From Nymphaea colorata (Eukaryota; Streptophyta; Magnoliopsida; Nymphaeales; Nymphaeaceae), in assembly GCF_008831285.2 (NCBI RefSeq), contig NC_045138.2, positions 31,837,934-31,901,933 of the forward strand: a stretch of 64,000 nt of DNA, read 5' to 3'. The notes below the pieces were generated by a model that saw nothing but the letters and a program-made list of their open reading frames with translations, made no database searches and was not told the origin of the DNA. Positions 28,301 to 42,500 of the stretch are shown piece by piece (the first letter of the stretch is position 1; each line of letters begins with the position of its first letter). The position numbers and the translations under genes are program-made.

Positions 28301-31300
28301 TTCTTCTTCTCTACCTCACAACGTAACACTTTTCAAAAAACATCCACAAAAAGAAACTGAATCTTTATTAATTAACCACTAGAACAGTTTCAAGTTTGAA
28401 CAATTAACTATTGGCTATACAGTAAGCAACACCGACTAGATTCAAGCAAGCCTAATTGCCCCAATTGAGCTATAGATCTAGTTCTTACCTATTTCTTTAG
28501 CTTGAGTCCAACCTTAGAACAAGGCTGTGCTACTAGATCCTTGGACAAGGCAGGTTCAGACACCATTTTCCATTTGGCTTGCATATTTTTTCCTCTAAGG
28601 GCTTTTGGCACAACCATGGGACATCATCTTCTATTTTGCTTGCTCATTTTCTCTCTAAACAATATTAATGGCCAATCACCTCTGTTGCGTAGAGAGGTAG
28701 AGAGGAGGGAGAAGAGAAGAATGTGAGGAAGGAGGAGAGAATAGGTAGCAGTCATCAATCTGTCGGCTGTTCCTTTTCCATTAGACTAAATAAGGATTAG
28801 GGTTATGTTTAACCCTTTACATAAAGAGTCCAACAAAATTTTAAAAATTCAAAAAGCTACCTAATATTAAATACCAAAATACATAACACTTTAAATACCA
28901 AAGCAGCACGTTTCCTAAACACTCCCCCTCAAGCTGGAGCATAGATGTCTATCATGCTCAGCTTGCTACAACACTTTATGAAATTGGATATTGGAAGAGC
29001 TTTGGTAAATATATCTGCAGGTTGGTCTTCGGAAGCAACATACTCAGTAGAGATAATCCCTGCTTGGACCAAGTCTCTAATGTAATGACAATCAACTTCA
29101 ATATGCTTGGTCCGTTCGTGGAAGACCGGATTATTTGCTATGTAAGTAGCCGCTTTATTATCACATTGCATTTTTATAGGCAATTCTACCTGAATTCCAA
29201 GACCTTCTAGCATGCCTCTCACCCACGTGATTTCAGTGGTTGTTTGGGTCATGGCTCGATATTCTGACTCTGCACTCGATCGAGCAACAACAGCTTGCTT
29301 TTTACTTCTCCAAGAAACTAAGTTGCCACCAACAAAGATACAGAATCCCGTAATTGACTTTCTGTCATCAATTGAGCATGCATAATCTGCATCATAATAA
29401 GTTTCTATCTAAAGTGAAGTGCTTCTTCTAAATAATAGACCCTGACCCTTTCCAGGGGAGCCTTTTAGAAATTTCAATAATAACATAGCTGCATCCCAAT
29501 GGGCTTTCCTTGGCTTATCCATAAATTGGCTTAGTTTTCCCACAGCAAAGGATATATCATGTCTAGTAATTGTTACATATAGTAGCTTTCCAATGAGAGA
29601 CCGATATGATTTGCTATCAACAAGTTCAGATTTGTCATCATATAAATGAGTGCGAGAATTCATAGGATTAGAAGTTGGTTTAGTTCCAGTCATACCTGTT
29701 TCGTGTAGCAAATCAAGAACATATTTTCTTTGAGAAATGACTAGACCTTCTTTACTTCTTGCCGCTTCTATCCCCAAGAAGTAACGTAGAGAGCCAAGAT
29801 CTTTAGTAACAAAATGCTGTTGTAAATACTTCTTTGTGTCTTGTATTTCTTGTTCATTGTCACCAGTTAAAATAATATCATCCACGTATATCACCATAAC
29901 AACTATACCTATTGAAGTCCTTTTTACGAACAATGAATGATATAAAGACGATCTCTGAAACTCAAACTTAAACACAACGCCACACAACTTCTGAAACCAT
30001 GCTCTAGGACTCTGTTTCAAACCATATATAACCATTTTTAACAAACATACCTTGGTACACTCCCCCTGTTTCTCAAAGCCGGGTGGTTGCTGCATATAAA
30101 CCACTTCAGTTAAATCCCCATACAAAAATGCATTTTTAACATCGAGTTGGTACATGTTCTAACCATAATGAACTGCAACAAATATAATGAGTCGTATAGT
30201 GCCCAAACGTGCCACAGGAGAGAAAGTTTCAAAGAAATCAACACCATATGTCTGTGTGTACCCTTTTGCTACCAAACGTGCCTCATAGCGCTCAACTGTA
30301 CCATTTGAGTTGTACTTGATAGTGAAAACCCATTTCGAGCCAACAATATCTGCCCCAAGAGGAGGTTCAACGAGATCCCAAGTGTGACGAGATATTAGAG
30401 AATCCATCTCCGCCTTCATAGCTTGGTACCACTTAGAGTCCAACATAGCTTGCTCATGTGAAATAGGAATGGATGTAGCTGACAAGGCATCAATGAATTT
30501 GCACATATGATCTACCACATGAGTTGTACTAACAAACTTAGAAAGAGGATGAACTGTGCATCGTCTAATCTCTTTATGCAGTGCAATAGGTAATTCATCA
30601 GGAACATAAGCATCAAGGGACACTCGGGCATGTCATGTAATTCAAAATTACTTACCTCCCGAGAGCAAGATGGTGCAGGGTCATTAGATGATGGATTTCT
30701 TCTTGAATATGTGAGAGGAGGATCTTTAAACCATGGAATGGAGGGAGTAGAACAGGTGGGTGATGATGAAAAAGGAATGGACTCAAGGGGAATTGGAGGA
30801 ATTAGAAGTGGAACAGAAGAGGGCATCTCATACTTTGGATATGAAGGACTTGCAGAAAAAAATGGAGACAACTCGAGAAAGGTTACATCGGCACTGACAA
30901 ACTCTCGATTAGATATAGGATCTAGGCATCGATACCCTTTTTGATTTCTAGAGTATCCCGCAAACACACATTTACTTGCTTGAGCAGCTAGTTTATCTCG
31001 ATTGGAACCAAGTTTATGTACAAAGCATGTGCACCCAAATATCCGTGGGGGTAAAGAAAATAAAGCTCTATTTGAGTAGAGAATTTGTATTGGAATTTTG
31101 TTGTCTATGGAAGATGATGGCATTCTATTTATTAGGTAACATGCAATCAAAATTGCATCTCCCCAAAATTTGGAAGGCATAAGAGAATGAATCATGATTG
31201 TGCGGGCTACATTCAACAAATGACGATATTTTCTTTCACCTACACCATTTTGCTGAGATGTGTGAGGGCATGTAAAATGTGGCACAATACCATGGGATTT

Positions 31301-34300
31301 ATAGAAGTCAAGTAAATGAGAAGATTTGAACTCGAGAGCATTGTCAGTGCGAACAACTTTGACACAAGAATTAAATTGAGTTTTTATTTCCAATATGAAA
31401 GATTTCAAGATACAAGGAGCTTCAGTTATGTCTTTCATCAAAAACACCCAAGTGACACGAGAAAAATCATCAACAATGGAAAGATAATAACGAGACGACA
31501 ATCGACTTGGAACCCGACTAGGCCCCCAAACATCAACATGAACCAAATCAATGACATTGACTAAACTGACTTTGACTCGATGGAAAGGAAGTACGACTAT
31601 GCTTGCCCAGTTGACAAGCTTCACACTCGATAGACGTTGTGGAGGAAATCTGAGGACACAGCAGCTGAAGTTTAGGGAATGATGGATGACCCAATCTGAG
31701 ATGTCACTGGAAGGCACTTGAAGAATAATCAACTAGGAATGACGCCTCCTTATGGATGTATCCAAGATGTATATTCCATCTATCTCATGGCCTCCACCAA
31801 TCTTCCTCCCAGTCGATAGATCCTGAAATACACAAGTATCCGAGTCAAAAATAACTCTGCAATTCATCTCTTTAGTTAGTTTGCTTACAGATAACAAATT
31901 CTTTGGGAATTCAGGAGTATCTAACACATCATGAACATGCAAAGATGGAGAAAGATAAACATCTCCACGTCCTTCTACTGGTGATAGTCTTCCATCCGCC
32001 AATCGAACATGTTGAGGTGAATCAAATTTTTGTAGGTTTGAAATACTAGCATCTCCACAAAAGTGTTTAGATGCTCCAGAATCAATTATCCAACAACCTT
32101 TAGAAGTAGTTTTACCTACAGACTACGTTGAACTTGTGACAGCTGTAGATGCCGATGAGGTAGAAGGAGCAGCATTTGATCTATGCTCCATAATTAAATC
32201 AATTTCAGCTGGACTTAAATTAAGAGATGTAGCATCTACTGAAGCAGCAGTGGGATTCGCCTTAGGAGCCATACTGATAGATTGTGTGTTTGGAGTAGAG
32301 CTGGATGAAGATGTCACAGACGAAGAAGTGGATGAGTTAGGTTTACCCACTTTGTTCCAGCACCTATCCTTTAAGTGACCAAGACGACCACAATATGTGC
32401 ACTGAAGTCTTCCACGTCCTCCAGGACTTCAGCCTCTTCCTCTACCACGGGAAGAGTATAGTCCACTTCTTCCTCCTCCAAATGAGGCGAAGGCAGACGG
32501 CTGTGAGTTGTTCGAGGATGGAGGAAGAGTAACAGCCAATCTGTTTAGTCTATTGAAGGCCTCATCAAGATCAGGAAAATCTGAACCTGTAAGCATTTGA
32601 GCCTTGGATGCAGAATAATCAGAAGATAGTCCAGCAAGAAATTTAACCACAATCATTTGCTCCATGTGAGATTTGAGACAATGCTTTCAGGGCGGTTTTA
32701 AGGAATTTGTTTTTTCATAAGTAAACTTCAACTTTGTAAAATATTCTGTCAAATCCATGTCATCTTGCTGCATTTGTAACAATTCTTGCTGAACCTGTAA
32801 AATTTTGCTGATATTTTTATCTTGAGAGTACGTCTGCCGAAGAGAATTTCACATATCCTTGGTTGTATTATAATAACAAAGCCCTGCTGCAATGTGGGGC
32901 TGAGTGCTATTCATAAGCCAAGCACTAATAATGTTGTTTTCTTCCTCCCAACGTGCGTATTTACCAGTCTTTTCAACTGGTTCATCTTCTTCCAATATAT
33001 ATTTCTTTCCATGTCCAACGACCGACAATATGAAGGTTTTAGCCCATACATCATAGTTGGCTCCATCAAGTTTGATAGTAGATCCAAACGAGAATGGATT
33101 TGAGAAAGCCTTGTATTCAACACCTGCCTCTATGTGATGATTTTCAGATTCAGTTCTATCAAGTTGTATAGATCTGTTGGCAGCCATGATAAAACCACGA
33201 AACCAGAACCACGAAAATAGTTAACTACAAAAGCCAACGGCAGACAGGATATATACTAGCAACCACAGAATTTTCCAGCCAGATTTCAACACCAACCTAC
33301 GGCAGACTGAACATAAACAACATTCACAGACTTACTACAGTCAGATTTCAAGACAAACCTGCTTCATTTTGACTGAGACTCAACCCTGCACCACACGGCC
33401 AGGCAGATCAGACGTTCTCTGGTCTGATATTTTTAAATGACATCCACTGAGTCAAATCTGATATATTCTGCGACATTCAAATCTGATCAACATCAACTGT
33501 TTGTCAACGACATCACCAAAGTTAGATCTGATACACTTCGACATTCAGATCTGAACAAAAACAGCAACTTGTCAACTTCATCCGATTAGATTCTTCAGCA
33601 ACATGAAGACATCGACAGCAACATAGGGTGCAGATCACATCTCTACATGTAGAACGTGATCAGCCCCTTTTTCATCAAGCAGTCCCACCGTATCTCTTGA
33701 AGGCAGCAGCAACTTTAGACGTCCAACCTTGTCGTGAATGAAGGGATGAGAAAAAGAGAAGAAGGGAAGACGCGTGAAACCCTAGACGACACGGTCCTAG
33801 GTCCGAGGCTTTGATACCATGTTGCGTAGAGAGGTAGAGAGGAGGGAGAAGAGAAGAACGTGAGGAAGGAGGAGAGAATAGGTAGCAGTCATCAATCTGC
33901 CGGCTGCTCCTTTTCCATTAGACTAAACAAGGATTAGGGTTATGTTTAACCCTTTACATAAAGAGTCCAACAAAATTTTAAAAATTCAGAAAGCTACCTA
34001 ATATTAAATACCAAAATACATAACACTTTAAATACCAAAGCAGCACGTTTCCTCAACAACCTCCTTCTGGGAAACACTTCATAAAATCTTTATTTGACTA
34101 GAACATCGGATCCATTGTCCTCATTCTTCATGTTGCTTCTTCAAGCTGTGACATTCTTTTAGTGTTACATCTGGTTTTATGAGGAATATGAGAGGAATAG
34201 GTCTTAGGGGCATGTGGTAAAATTGATCCTATGCAATTATTGATCTTATGCAATTTTTATTGGTTCTACACCATCACGAATATCATTCTCAGGTTTGATT

Positions 34301-36532
34301 CCGTGAGATTTTCCTCAAGTATTTCTGGTAAAGTTGTTTCCATCTGAATTCAAATTTAAAACACACACACACAGACAATCACACACACATAGACATAGTT
34401 GAGCCCTGAGGAGCACCGGTACATAAATAAGCAAACGACTGGGACACCATACGTAAATAAACAAATTTTATGGGACCGTGTGCCAACTGCCCACACCAGT
34501 CCACATATTATGTACAATACAAAGATGTTACAAACTATTCAATCTTGATTGAAGGCTTTTTTTGTTTTTGGGCGATATCCAGTAAGATGAAATATGGACT
34601 AGATTTCTCAATCACAAAATTGCATGTAAGCACCTATCCTTGGGCTTTTAACGAGTTTACATATATTTTACATATATGTGGCATGATTACCTTAGGAGGA
34701 TCCAGCATGAAATGACTGTAAACAAGTTTGCAAATAAAATAGGTAAGATATCAATGCAGCTATCATGGAGGTACTTCCAAAACAGAAATATCACAAGTAG
34801 CAAGCATGAAGAGGCATGGAAAGTTTATAAGATAACGAATGTTAAACCTATCAAAAAGAATATATCTCTATTCACCTCTTGCCATCAAGTACATGTCATA
34901 ATGAACCCAATTATATCAAACTTGTCAAATTGTGACCAGAAAATAACAGTTTTTCAATGGTAAATATATATGTTTAATAGAATTATTTTCTAAATAAATT
35001 TGTGAAGGATTTTCTCTTAGACTTGTGGAAGCAAAACAGAATTCTTGAAACGATACATTTTTTAGATTTATGCTGGAACTTGAGGTTCACTTCTTTTTTT
35101 AACTTCGATCTTTTAATATGCTCAGTAAACTAAAATGGGAAAATATTTCCTTATTTACGTCTGTTGCTTATTTCCATGTTACTTATTGGCTTTTGCTTAT
35201 CAGAGATAGGCTTACCATATTCAAGTAGGTGATCTTAATGTATGTTGTTTAAATTAAATTACTTCTCTTAAATATGTAGAAAACAATTGATTTCAATTGC
35301 TATATCTTAATTTCACTAGTAATTGATTTCATCATCAGGCTTTGTTCATGTAAAACAAGTATTAAGTTATTAACTACCATCTGCAACCTAGTTGTTTTAA
35401 AATGTATTCAGCTGTGATATATCATAAACGAGTAGTAAATTACTATGTAGAAATCAATTGATTTAGTTGTTATATATTAATTTCACCACCTAAGTGTTTT
35501 AAAATGTATTCAGCTGCAATGTTATCATCAATAAAATCTCAAGTGGACACACTAAATTTGGTATATCTAATTCAACTTTGACTGGCAAGGTTCTTCCTTA
35601 GAAATCATACTTAAATTTAAGTTCCTTAGTTGAGAATGAATTGCAAATTAAAGACTTTCAGCACTGAAATGAACTAAAAAGTGCTCTTGGAAACTCAGTT
35701 TCTAACAAAAGTTTCATATGTGAGACATGTTATGCCACAAAAATTATTTCCTTATTGAAGTAAAATTTTGTAAAGTATCCCTAATGTAGTATCAAGCAAG
35801 TCGACCACCAGATAGGGTAGTCACATCCGACAACCTTATGGAGGTATAGCTGCCCATCATAAAGGGTAATCAGCTTAATGAGCTTATTAATGAGATTCTA
35901 CCAGCTTAGCTAATTTATCCTAGGAATCAATCCTTCAATGTGGCCAACAGAAAAGGCAGAACTTGCCACTGGTTATTGGCCCAAAGATGTTCCAGAAAAG
36001 AGTATGTGATCATCTCCTTTAGATGTGGTAAATTCAACTATTAAATAGATGTCTTTAGGAAAGAAAATAAGAATACAAAAATATCCTTGGAAAATGAATT
36101 GACAGTATGCACATGAATGCATTTAGAAAGTGTCAAATATAAATGATTTTTGTAAGAGTAAATGGATCCCATAAGTCTTTTCAGAATCTATGTTACATGA
36201 AAATGCTATAAGCATAAGTGCCTGTGCTTAACATTTCTGGGCACTGAGACCAACACCAAACTGCTGGAATGCTTCTTAACAGTTGTACCTTTTATTTGGC
36301 AGAAAAGGAGTCTCTTCGTTTTCTTTCAAATTAGAAAAATAGAAATTAGGGGTTGAGGTGTTAACTCTCCTTTTTTGTTACATAACAAATGAAGAAGGAA
36401 CAGTAGAGACACCAACCCTTTTCTTTTAGACTTTGTCCACAATTTTATGTATTTATTTATGTTTGATGGCTTCAACAAAAAGTAACTGCAGCAAAAAAGT
36501 AGACACTTGGACATGGATATATAGTTACGCAC

Positions 36533-36584
<52 letters not shown>

Positions 36585-39500
36585 GTGTGTGTGTGTGTGT
36601 GTCCAAGTATCTAATTTTTAATCTTTGCATGTGTAAAATGTCCAATACCAACACTTGTTTCAGCATCCATGCAACACAATCCAGATAACTACTTAACTGT
36701 TACACCACTAACTGTTAATCTTATCAAATAGCCAATAAAAATTACTAAATTTAAATTATACTGCTTTTAATAGAGGAATGAGAAAATAAGAAAAAGAATG
36801 ATAAAGCTAGTCTGATGCAACCTAGAATTGAAGATTGATATCAAGATAATGAGAAAATAAAAAAAGAATTATAAGGCTAGTGTGATTGAAAATTGATATC
36901 AAGATAAGGAATGGATGAAGTTCAGAACATACTAATGCCTTCTTAGAAGCACCATCCACCCACTCAGCAAGATCTAAAGTTGCTTTATCTTCAGGAGGTA
37001 AGGAAAACCTATGAACAGTTTCCTCTCCAATATCATACTTAGCCCTTTGTAAGCAACTGCAAATAATGAACAAAAAGAAATCAGAAAAGAGAGAGAATAG
37101 AGAGTATTTCATGCATGCAAAGAACCCAGGTTAAAATAGTTGAGGCCCAAGAATATAATATAGCGGGAGGGAGACGCAATAGAAAGTGATCAAGAAGGCC
37201 ATTACTTAAATATAGTCAATGTAAGAAGAAATTATGTCAGGCATATGCCGACTTAAAAATAAGTTCTTCTGAAATGCCTGGTTTACAACTTTATATGAAT
37301 GTTCTCGATGAATTTGAGCTTTTTACTCACACATTTAGCAATCTAGAAGGAGCAGCACGAAGTATTGCTAACGCCTCTTTCCAGCTCCAACAAAGAGTGG
37401 ACGATGGAAGGAGATGCTGCAGAAATGATAAACGCCACTCCCAGTCCTCGATAAACTGCTTTGAACGGGTAATTCGCCACTCCATGGCCTGTTCTGAAGG
37501 AGCTATGGTTCCACTGCTCCACAGGTTTGGCTCAACATCAGAACCATTTGCAGGCAAATTATGCTTCAATATGCCGAGGATATGCTCAATGAACGACAAG
37601 ACAATTTCCTTATCATTTTCTAGAACAGACAGAGGATGCTGCTCCCAAGTATCTAAACGTGGAAGTTCTGGATATCCCCTTGATAATACATACTGTGTGA
37701 AATTCACAGCAATATCATCCATATGTAGCATTGATATGATGGTGCTGACCATTAATATCTGGAAACAGACAAGACCAATATGAAAAAAATAAATGACAAA
37801 AGAATGGAGAATATCTACTTACTATTGTTGGTTTATTCACAGAAGTGCATGAGATCAACACTAAAACTAACGGATAAATCATCTAAAACAGTGAGATGAA
37901 AGTGAATAATCTGAAAATTTGCTTTCCCTTTTTTCACAATTATCTTTCTTCTGCCTTTTTCAGAGAAACAAGGGTGGGAAAAAGTGTTTTGTACGATATG
38001 GATCGGGACACCCAGATCCGACCCATTTGATCCACACGCACACACATCATGGGCAGTGGCATACTTGTAATTTTTAATACTGTTTTGTGTATTTTGTTTT
38101 GTACCCTAAATTGTGATTATTATATAATGATAACTAGAGACAGACGTCAAAGTTGATGCCCTCTTTCTTGCACGTGCAGCCTATTTCTCTCTTCCTCCTC
38201 TTGCATCTAACTTCATCTGGTGGTTGGTATAAGATATCAAAAAATCTTACAAAAAGAAGAGGGAAGGGGAATGTTGTTGGTTCCAAGAAATTACAATTTG
38301 AACACAAAGTAACCATCACAAAACTCTAACAAATGATTCTACATAGTTTAAACAGAAACAAGCAGAAAAGAAGTAGCAGGTAGCAGATGCAGCCATGCAG
38401 ACATATGATAGTCCGGTTTACAGACCTTACGTGGAGGACTACTGATAGCTTCCAGATGATTCCGAAGGTCTTGCAGGTACCCAAATGCCATCCTCTTATA
38501 ACTTTCAGGTTCCTTAGTCATACTTGTTTCCATTGCTCCCAAGGCTAGAACAACCGACTCTAAAGCATATTTCATGTGTATAAGCTCAAGGTCCAGCATC
38601 CTGTTGATGCATCACATAAAAAACCAGTTTGTATGATAAAAACAAAAGAAATGCAGTGAGATTAGCAGCAAGAACATGTAAAGAAAGGAACATAATATAA
38701 ATCACTTATAACAATTGCCAGCAAACTTGGAGAAGCATGAAACTCAAGATACTAAAGAAACCTACACATACAAACTCTCAACAACGAGTAAAGAGTAACA
38801 ACATTTCACAGATAGATAGATGGTAGATCACAAAAATTCCTACAAGGAAATGGGAAAGCAAACGAGCACGAATGAATGTAGTAGAACACCAAAAAAAAAA
38901 ACTACAAACAATGGATAAAGAAAATGATAGTGCATACATTTTCACAATAAGCCAATAATAGAGCGAGCAATGATAATACATGCATGTTCAGATTCTGCCA
39001 CCTAAATTTTGCACCCATCGAGCTAGCCATCCAGCTCTTTCAGCTTGGGCCTTGGAGTAATTGTGTTTAATCTATACTTAAATTAAAGCTCATATTCAAG
39101 AAGAGTAGTACTATAAAGTCCTTGTGTTGCATGATTTTTTGCTAACATCCTACATTAATAGATGGTTAACAAGGTATGCACTGAGAGATTGCTAGGAAGC
39201 ATTTCTTGGAGCTCATTGTTTGGAAGCATCAATGCAGTTTCCAATAGGGCTGGAACAATTGATCTCCATTATGCCCAAAAAGACAATGAAGAAGCCTGCC
39301 TCATCATTTATGGCAGCAAACAGATTACAGGTGTGTTGTCACCTTGTTTTGTCCTCTAGGACAGATAATAGGAGGAACATCATCCGCACATCATTGATGT
39401 CCAAGGATGATAAAAAGTAATACCTCTTATTTCTTAATAGTTTTTAACAATGACAAACAGACCCACCATAATTAAACCCTCATGATAAATTGTTTCTGTT

Positions 39501-42500
39501 AAAATATATTGTAATGGGGAACCGGGTCCATATCTGGACCCGGTCCTATGAGGCACGGGTACCGATGCTGGCTCGGTACCCTAGGCGGCACTCTTTCTCT
39601 CCCTCCTATATATTCTTCACTTACGTGTAATTGTTGAGTTAAGTGAATATTATTTTCTCTCTCCTAGGGTTGCGGTTTGCCCCTAGGTCAGAGCTTCCCC
39701 GTGGTTTTTCACGGTTTCACCTCTTTCAGAGGTTTTCCATGTATATCGTGTGTTCTTTCTCTGCTCTCTCCTTGTGGTTCGTGTTTCTACATGGTATCAA
39801 AGCCAACGCGTGTGAGATCGTTGGTGTGCGAGTAGTGTTTTCCGCCGTCGCTGTTCTGCCGCCGTCCAGCACCGCCGCCGCTGGTGTTTTTTTTTTTTTC
39901 TCTCTTCCGCTGTCATCCAGCACTGCCATCGTCGCCGTTCCCAGCGCCGCCGCCGACTGTGTTTTTTCTGCTGCCGTTCCTGCGTTTTTCAGCACCGCCG
40001 CCGGCTGTGATTTTTTCCGCCGCCGTGGGTTGTGACTCTTCCGCCGCCGGTTGTGACCTTTGGTGATTGAGATGGCTGACGCGGTGATCCCCAAGATTGA
40101 TGATGCCCTGGACACGGGCAACAATACCAAGAGTGAGAACTTGCCTGTTCATGTCACCTCCATCCGGCTGAACAAGGATAACTATCTCTCGTGGTCTGCT
40201 GCCCTAGAAATCGGAATAACCAGTCGTGGTCGCTTGCACTATATCACTGGGGAGAAACCTGCACCTTCTAAAACTGATTCGCAATGGCCGACCTGGGCGT
40301 TGGAAGATAGTCAGGTTAAAGTATGGATTATTAGTTCGGTTTCCGTAGATATTCAGCCTTTGATCTTGCGTAAATCGACTGCATATGATATGTGGACTGT
40401 TCTTGCATGGATGTATAGTCGTAAGAAGCGTGTTTTACGTGCATATCAAATCAAACGTAGCATATATGCTCTTAAACAGGGTGATTTATCTGTTGCCTCC
40501 TTCTATGCCACCCTGAAGACTAAATGGGAGGAGCTCGATTATCATGTGAATGATGACTGGAAATGTGGTTTAGATCATGCCCTGTATTGGGAAAAGGAAT
40601 GGATGGACCGCACCTTTATCTTCTTTGGAGGCCTGCGTGATGAGTTTGAATCCATTCGGAGCCAAATTCTTAACTGTGATGAGATTCCTGGGATCGAAGA
40701 AGTGTATGCTCGTGTTGAGTCTGAGGAACAACGGCGCCAGATTATGCATATTGACTCCAGTCAGGGGAGTTCTCCAGCAGCCTTTGTGAGCCATACTTCA
40801 GGGACAGGGCAGCGTCCTACTCGACGGTGCAGCCATTGCAACAAAGTGGGCCATTCTGTTGATTTTTGTTGGGATCTTCATCCTGAGAAGCGTCTCGTCT
40901 GGGGTCGTCCTCCTCCTAATTGTCGTGCTCCTTCTGTGCCCGAGCCTAGTTCGGGGTCGTCCAATGTTGCCAAATCCAAGCTCTCCTCAGATCAACTCAA
41001 AGAGTTGCAAGCATACATTAGTCGTTTGTCTACCCAGGATGATGCTTCTACTTCTGAGGGGACTAAGTTAGCCAAGGCCCTTGTTGCTACTAGTGATCAA
41101 GGTAATTCATCTCTCGGTGATTGGATTGTTGACAATGGGGCTACTCATCATATGACAGGGACCCTAAGATGTTTCAAGAATACAAGTTGACCTCTGGGCA
41201 GCAGCATGTGTCTATGGCTGATGGTTCTTCTATCCCTGTGGCTGGAAAAGGGAGTTTATCATTACTGAACAAATATTGTCTTCATAATGCCCTGCATGTT
41301 CCCAATATTCCCGTAAATCTGTTATCTGTCAGCAGTATTACCAAAGAGCTAAACTGTAATCTAATTTTCTCTGTTGATCGTTGTTTCCTGCAGGACTTGG
41401 GGACGGGGCAGAAGATTGGGATTGGTTCGGCTATTGATGGCCTCTACAGACTGCCCGTACAGGTTGCTTCTGCTTTGATTTCAGCCACTAGTGGATAGTT
41501 GCCTGGCGTGGAGGACAGAACCGCCATTATGCGCTGGCACGAGAGACTTGGTCACCTTCCATTCCAGTTGCTTAAAAAGTTGTTTCCTATGATGTTTCAT
41601 TCTGTTTCTTTGGACACCTTCGCCTGTGAAGTGTGTCAGTTGTCTAAGCATGTTAGGGCCTCGTACCCTATTTCGTTCAATAAAGCCAACCGTCATTTTG
41701 CTTTGGTTCACTCTGATGTTTGGGGTCCTTCCGAAGTACCCACTTGTCGTGGCTTTCATTATTTCATGACTCTTATTGATGACTACTCCCGATGTACGTT
41801 CGTGTATTTGTTGAAAGAACGTAGTGAAGTTCCCGGCATTGTCAAAAACTTTGTTGCATTTGTTGAAACTCAGTTCCAGACCTCTGTTCAGGCCTTCCGT
41901 ACTGACAATGCCCGAGAGTATGTCTCCCAATCCCTTGATGACTTCTTGCGAAGCAAGGGTATTATTCATGAAACATCCTGTAGCTACACCCCTCCTCAGA
42001 ATGGCGTGGCTGAAAGAAAAAACCGTCATTTGTTAAATGTTACCCGGGCCATTATGTTTCAACGTCATGTCCCTAAGAGGTACTGGGGGGACGCACTTCT
42101 CACTAGTGCTCATCTTATTAACCGTATGCCTACTCGTGTGTTGAATGGTCATTCCCCTTATTCTGTGTTATGGCCTACTCAGAATCTCTGGCCTTTGAAC
42201 CCTCGGGTGTTTGGGTGTGTTTGTTTTGTCCATGATCATAGTCCCACTCTCAAGAAACTTGATCATCGGTCCATCAAAGCAGTCTTTTGGGGGTATTCCT
42301 CCACCCAGAAGGGATACAAGTGTGTTGACCCTAGCACTTCCAGAGTATATGTCTCCAGGGATGTTACCTTTCATGAACATGAGGCATACTTTCCTGCGAA
42401 TCCTCTTCAGGGGGAGTGTCTAGGTGACAGAAGGGAAGAGTATTCTTCGCATCAGTTGATTCAGTTCATGGATTTCTTGGATTATACGATTAGTTCTCCA

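Larger units (their letters stand above)
24643..28328 (+). mobile_element. Ty1/copia element lacking protease and integrase (Copia-2)
   Basis: Complete ends: 230-bp LTRs at 24643-24872 and 28099-28328, target duplication CTTTT at 24638-24642 and 28329-28333, primer site TGGTATCAGAGCC at 24873-24885, polypurine tract GAGGGGGAG at 28090-28098. I count 11 differences between LTRs (about 4.8%), so it is the oldest of the three complete copies. The gag zinc-knuckle region passes directly into the RT frame at about 26355-26372; compared with its relative Copia-3, about 1.6 kb with protease and integrase is gone. Antisense to the host gene. Confidence 0.95.
28683..34058 (-). mobile_element. Ty1/copia element, full structure, decayed coding (Copia-3)
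   Basis: Minus orientation, same strand as the host gene. LTRs of 239 bp at 33820-34058 (5') and 28683-28921 (3'); target duplication ACCTC at 28678-28682 and 34059-34063; primer site TGGTATCAAAGCC read from 33819 to 33807; polypurine tract complement CTCCCCCTC at 28922-28930. I count 6 LTR differences (about 2.5%). Order gag, integrase, RT, RNase H as in copia. Same family as Copia-2, which it faces tail to tail. Confidence 0.95.
23892..36932. other. intron 9, 13 kb, inflated by two copia insertions
   Basis: Without Copia-2 and Copia-3 (9.06 kb together) it would be about 4 kb. The stretch 34064-36932 holds AT-rich DNA, a (GT)n run at 36535-36602 and an imperfect direct repeat of about 60 bp at 36776-36905. 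No coding signal outside the elements. Confidence 0.7.

Noticed and set aside
36433-36666. ORFs on both strands made of Cys-Val or Thr-His strings
   Set aside because: They are translations of the (GT)n microsatellite at 36535-36602.
39726-40152. Minus-strand ORFs of up to 134 codons
   Set aside because: They are antisense shadows of the GC-rich leader and gag start of Copia-4.
41481-42029. Minus-strand 182-codon ORF
   Set aside because: Antisense shadow of the Copia-4 integrase frame.
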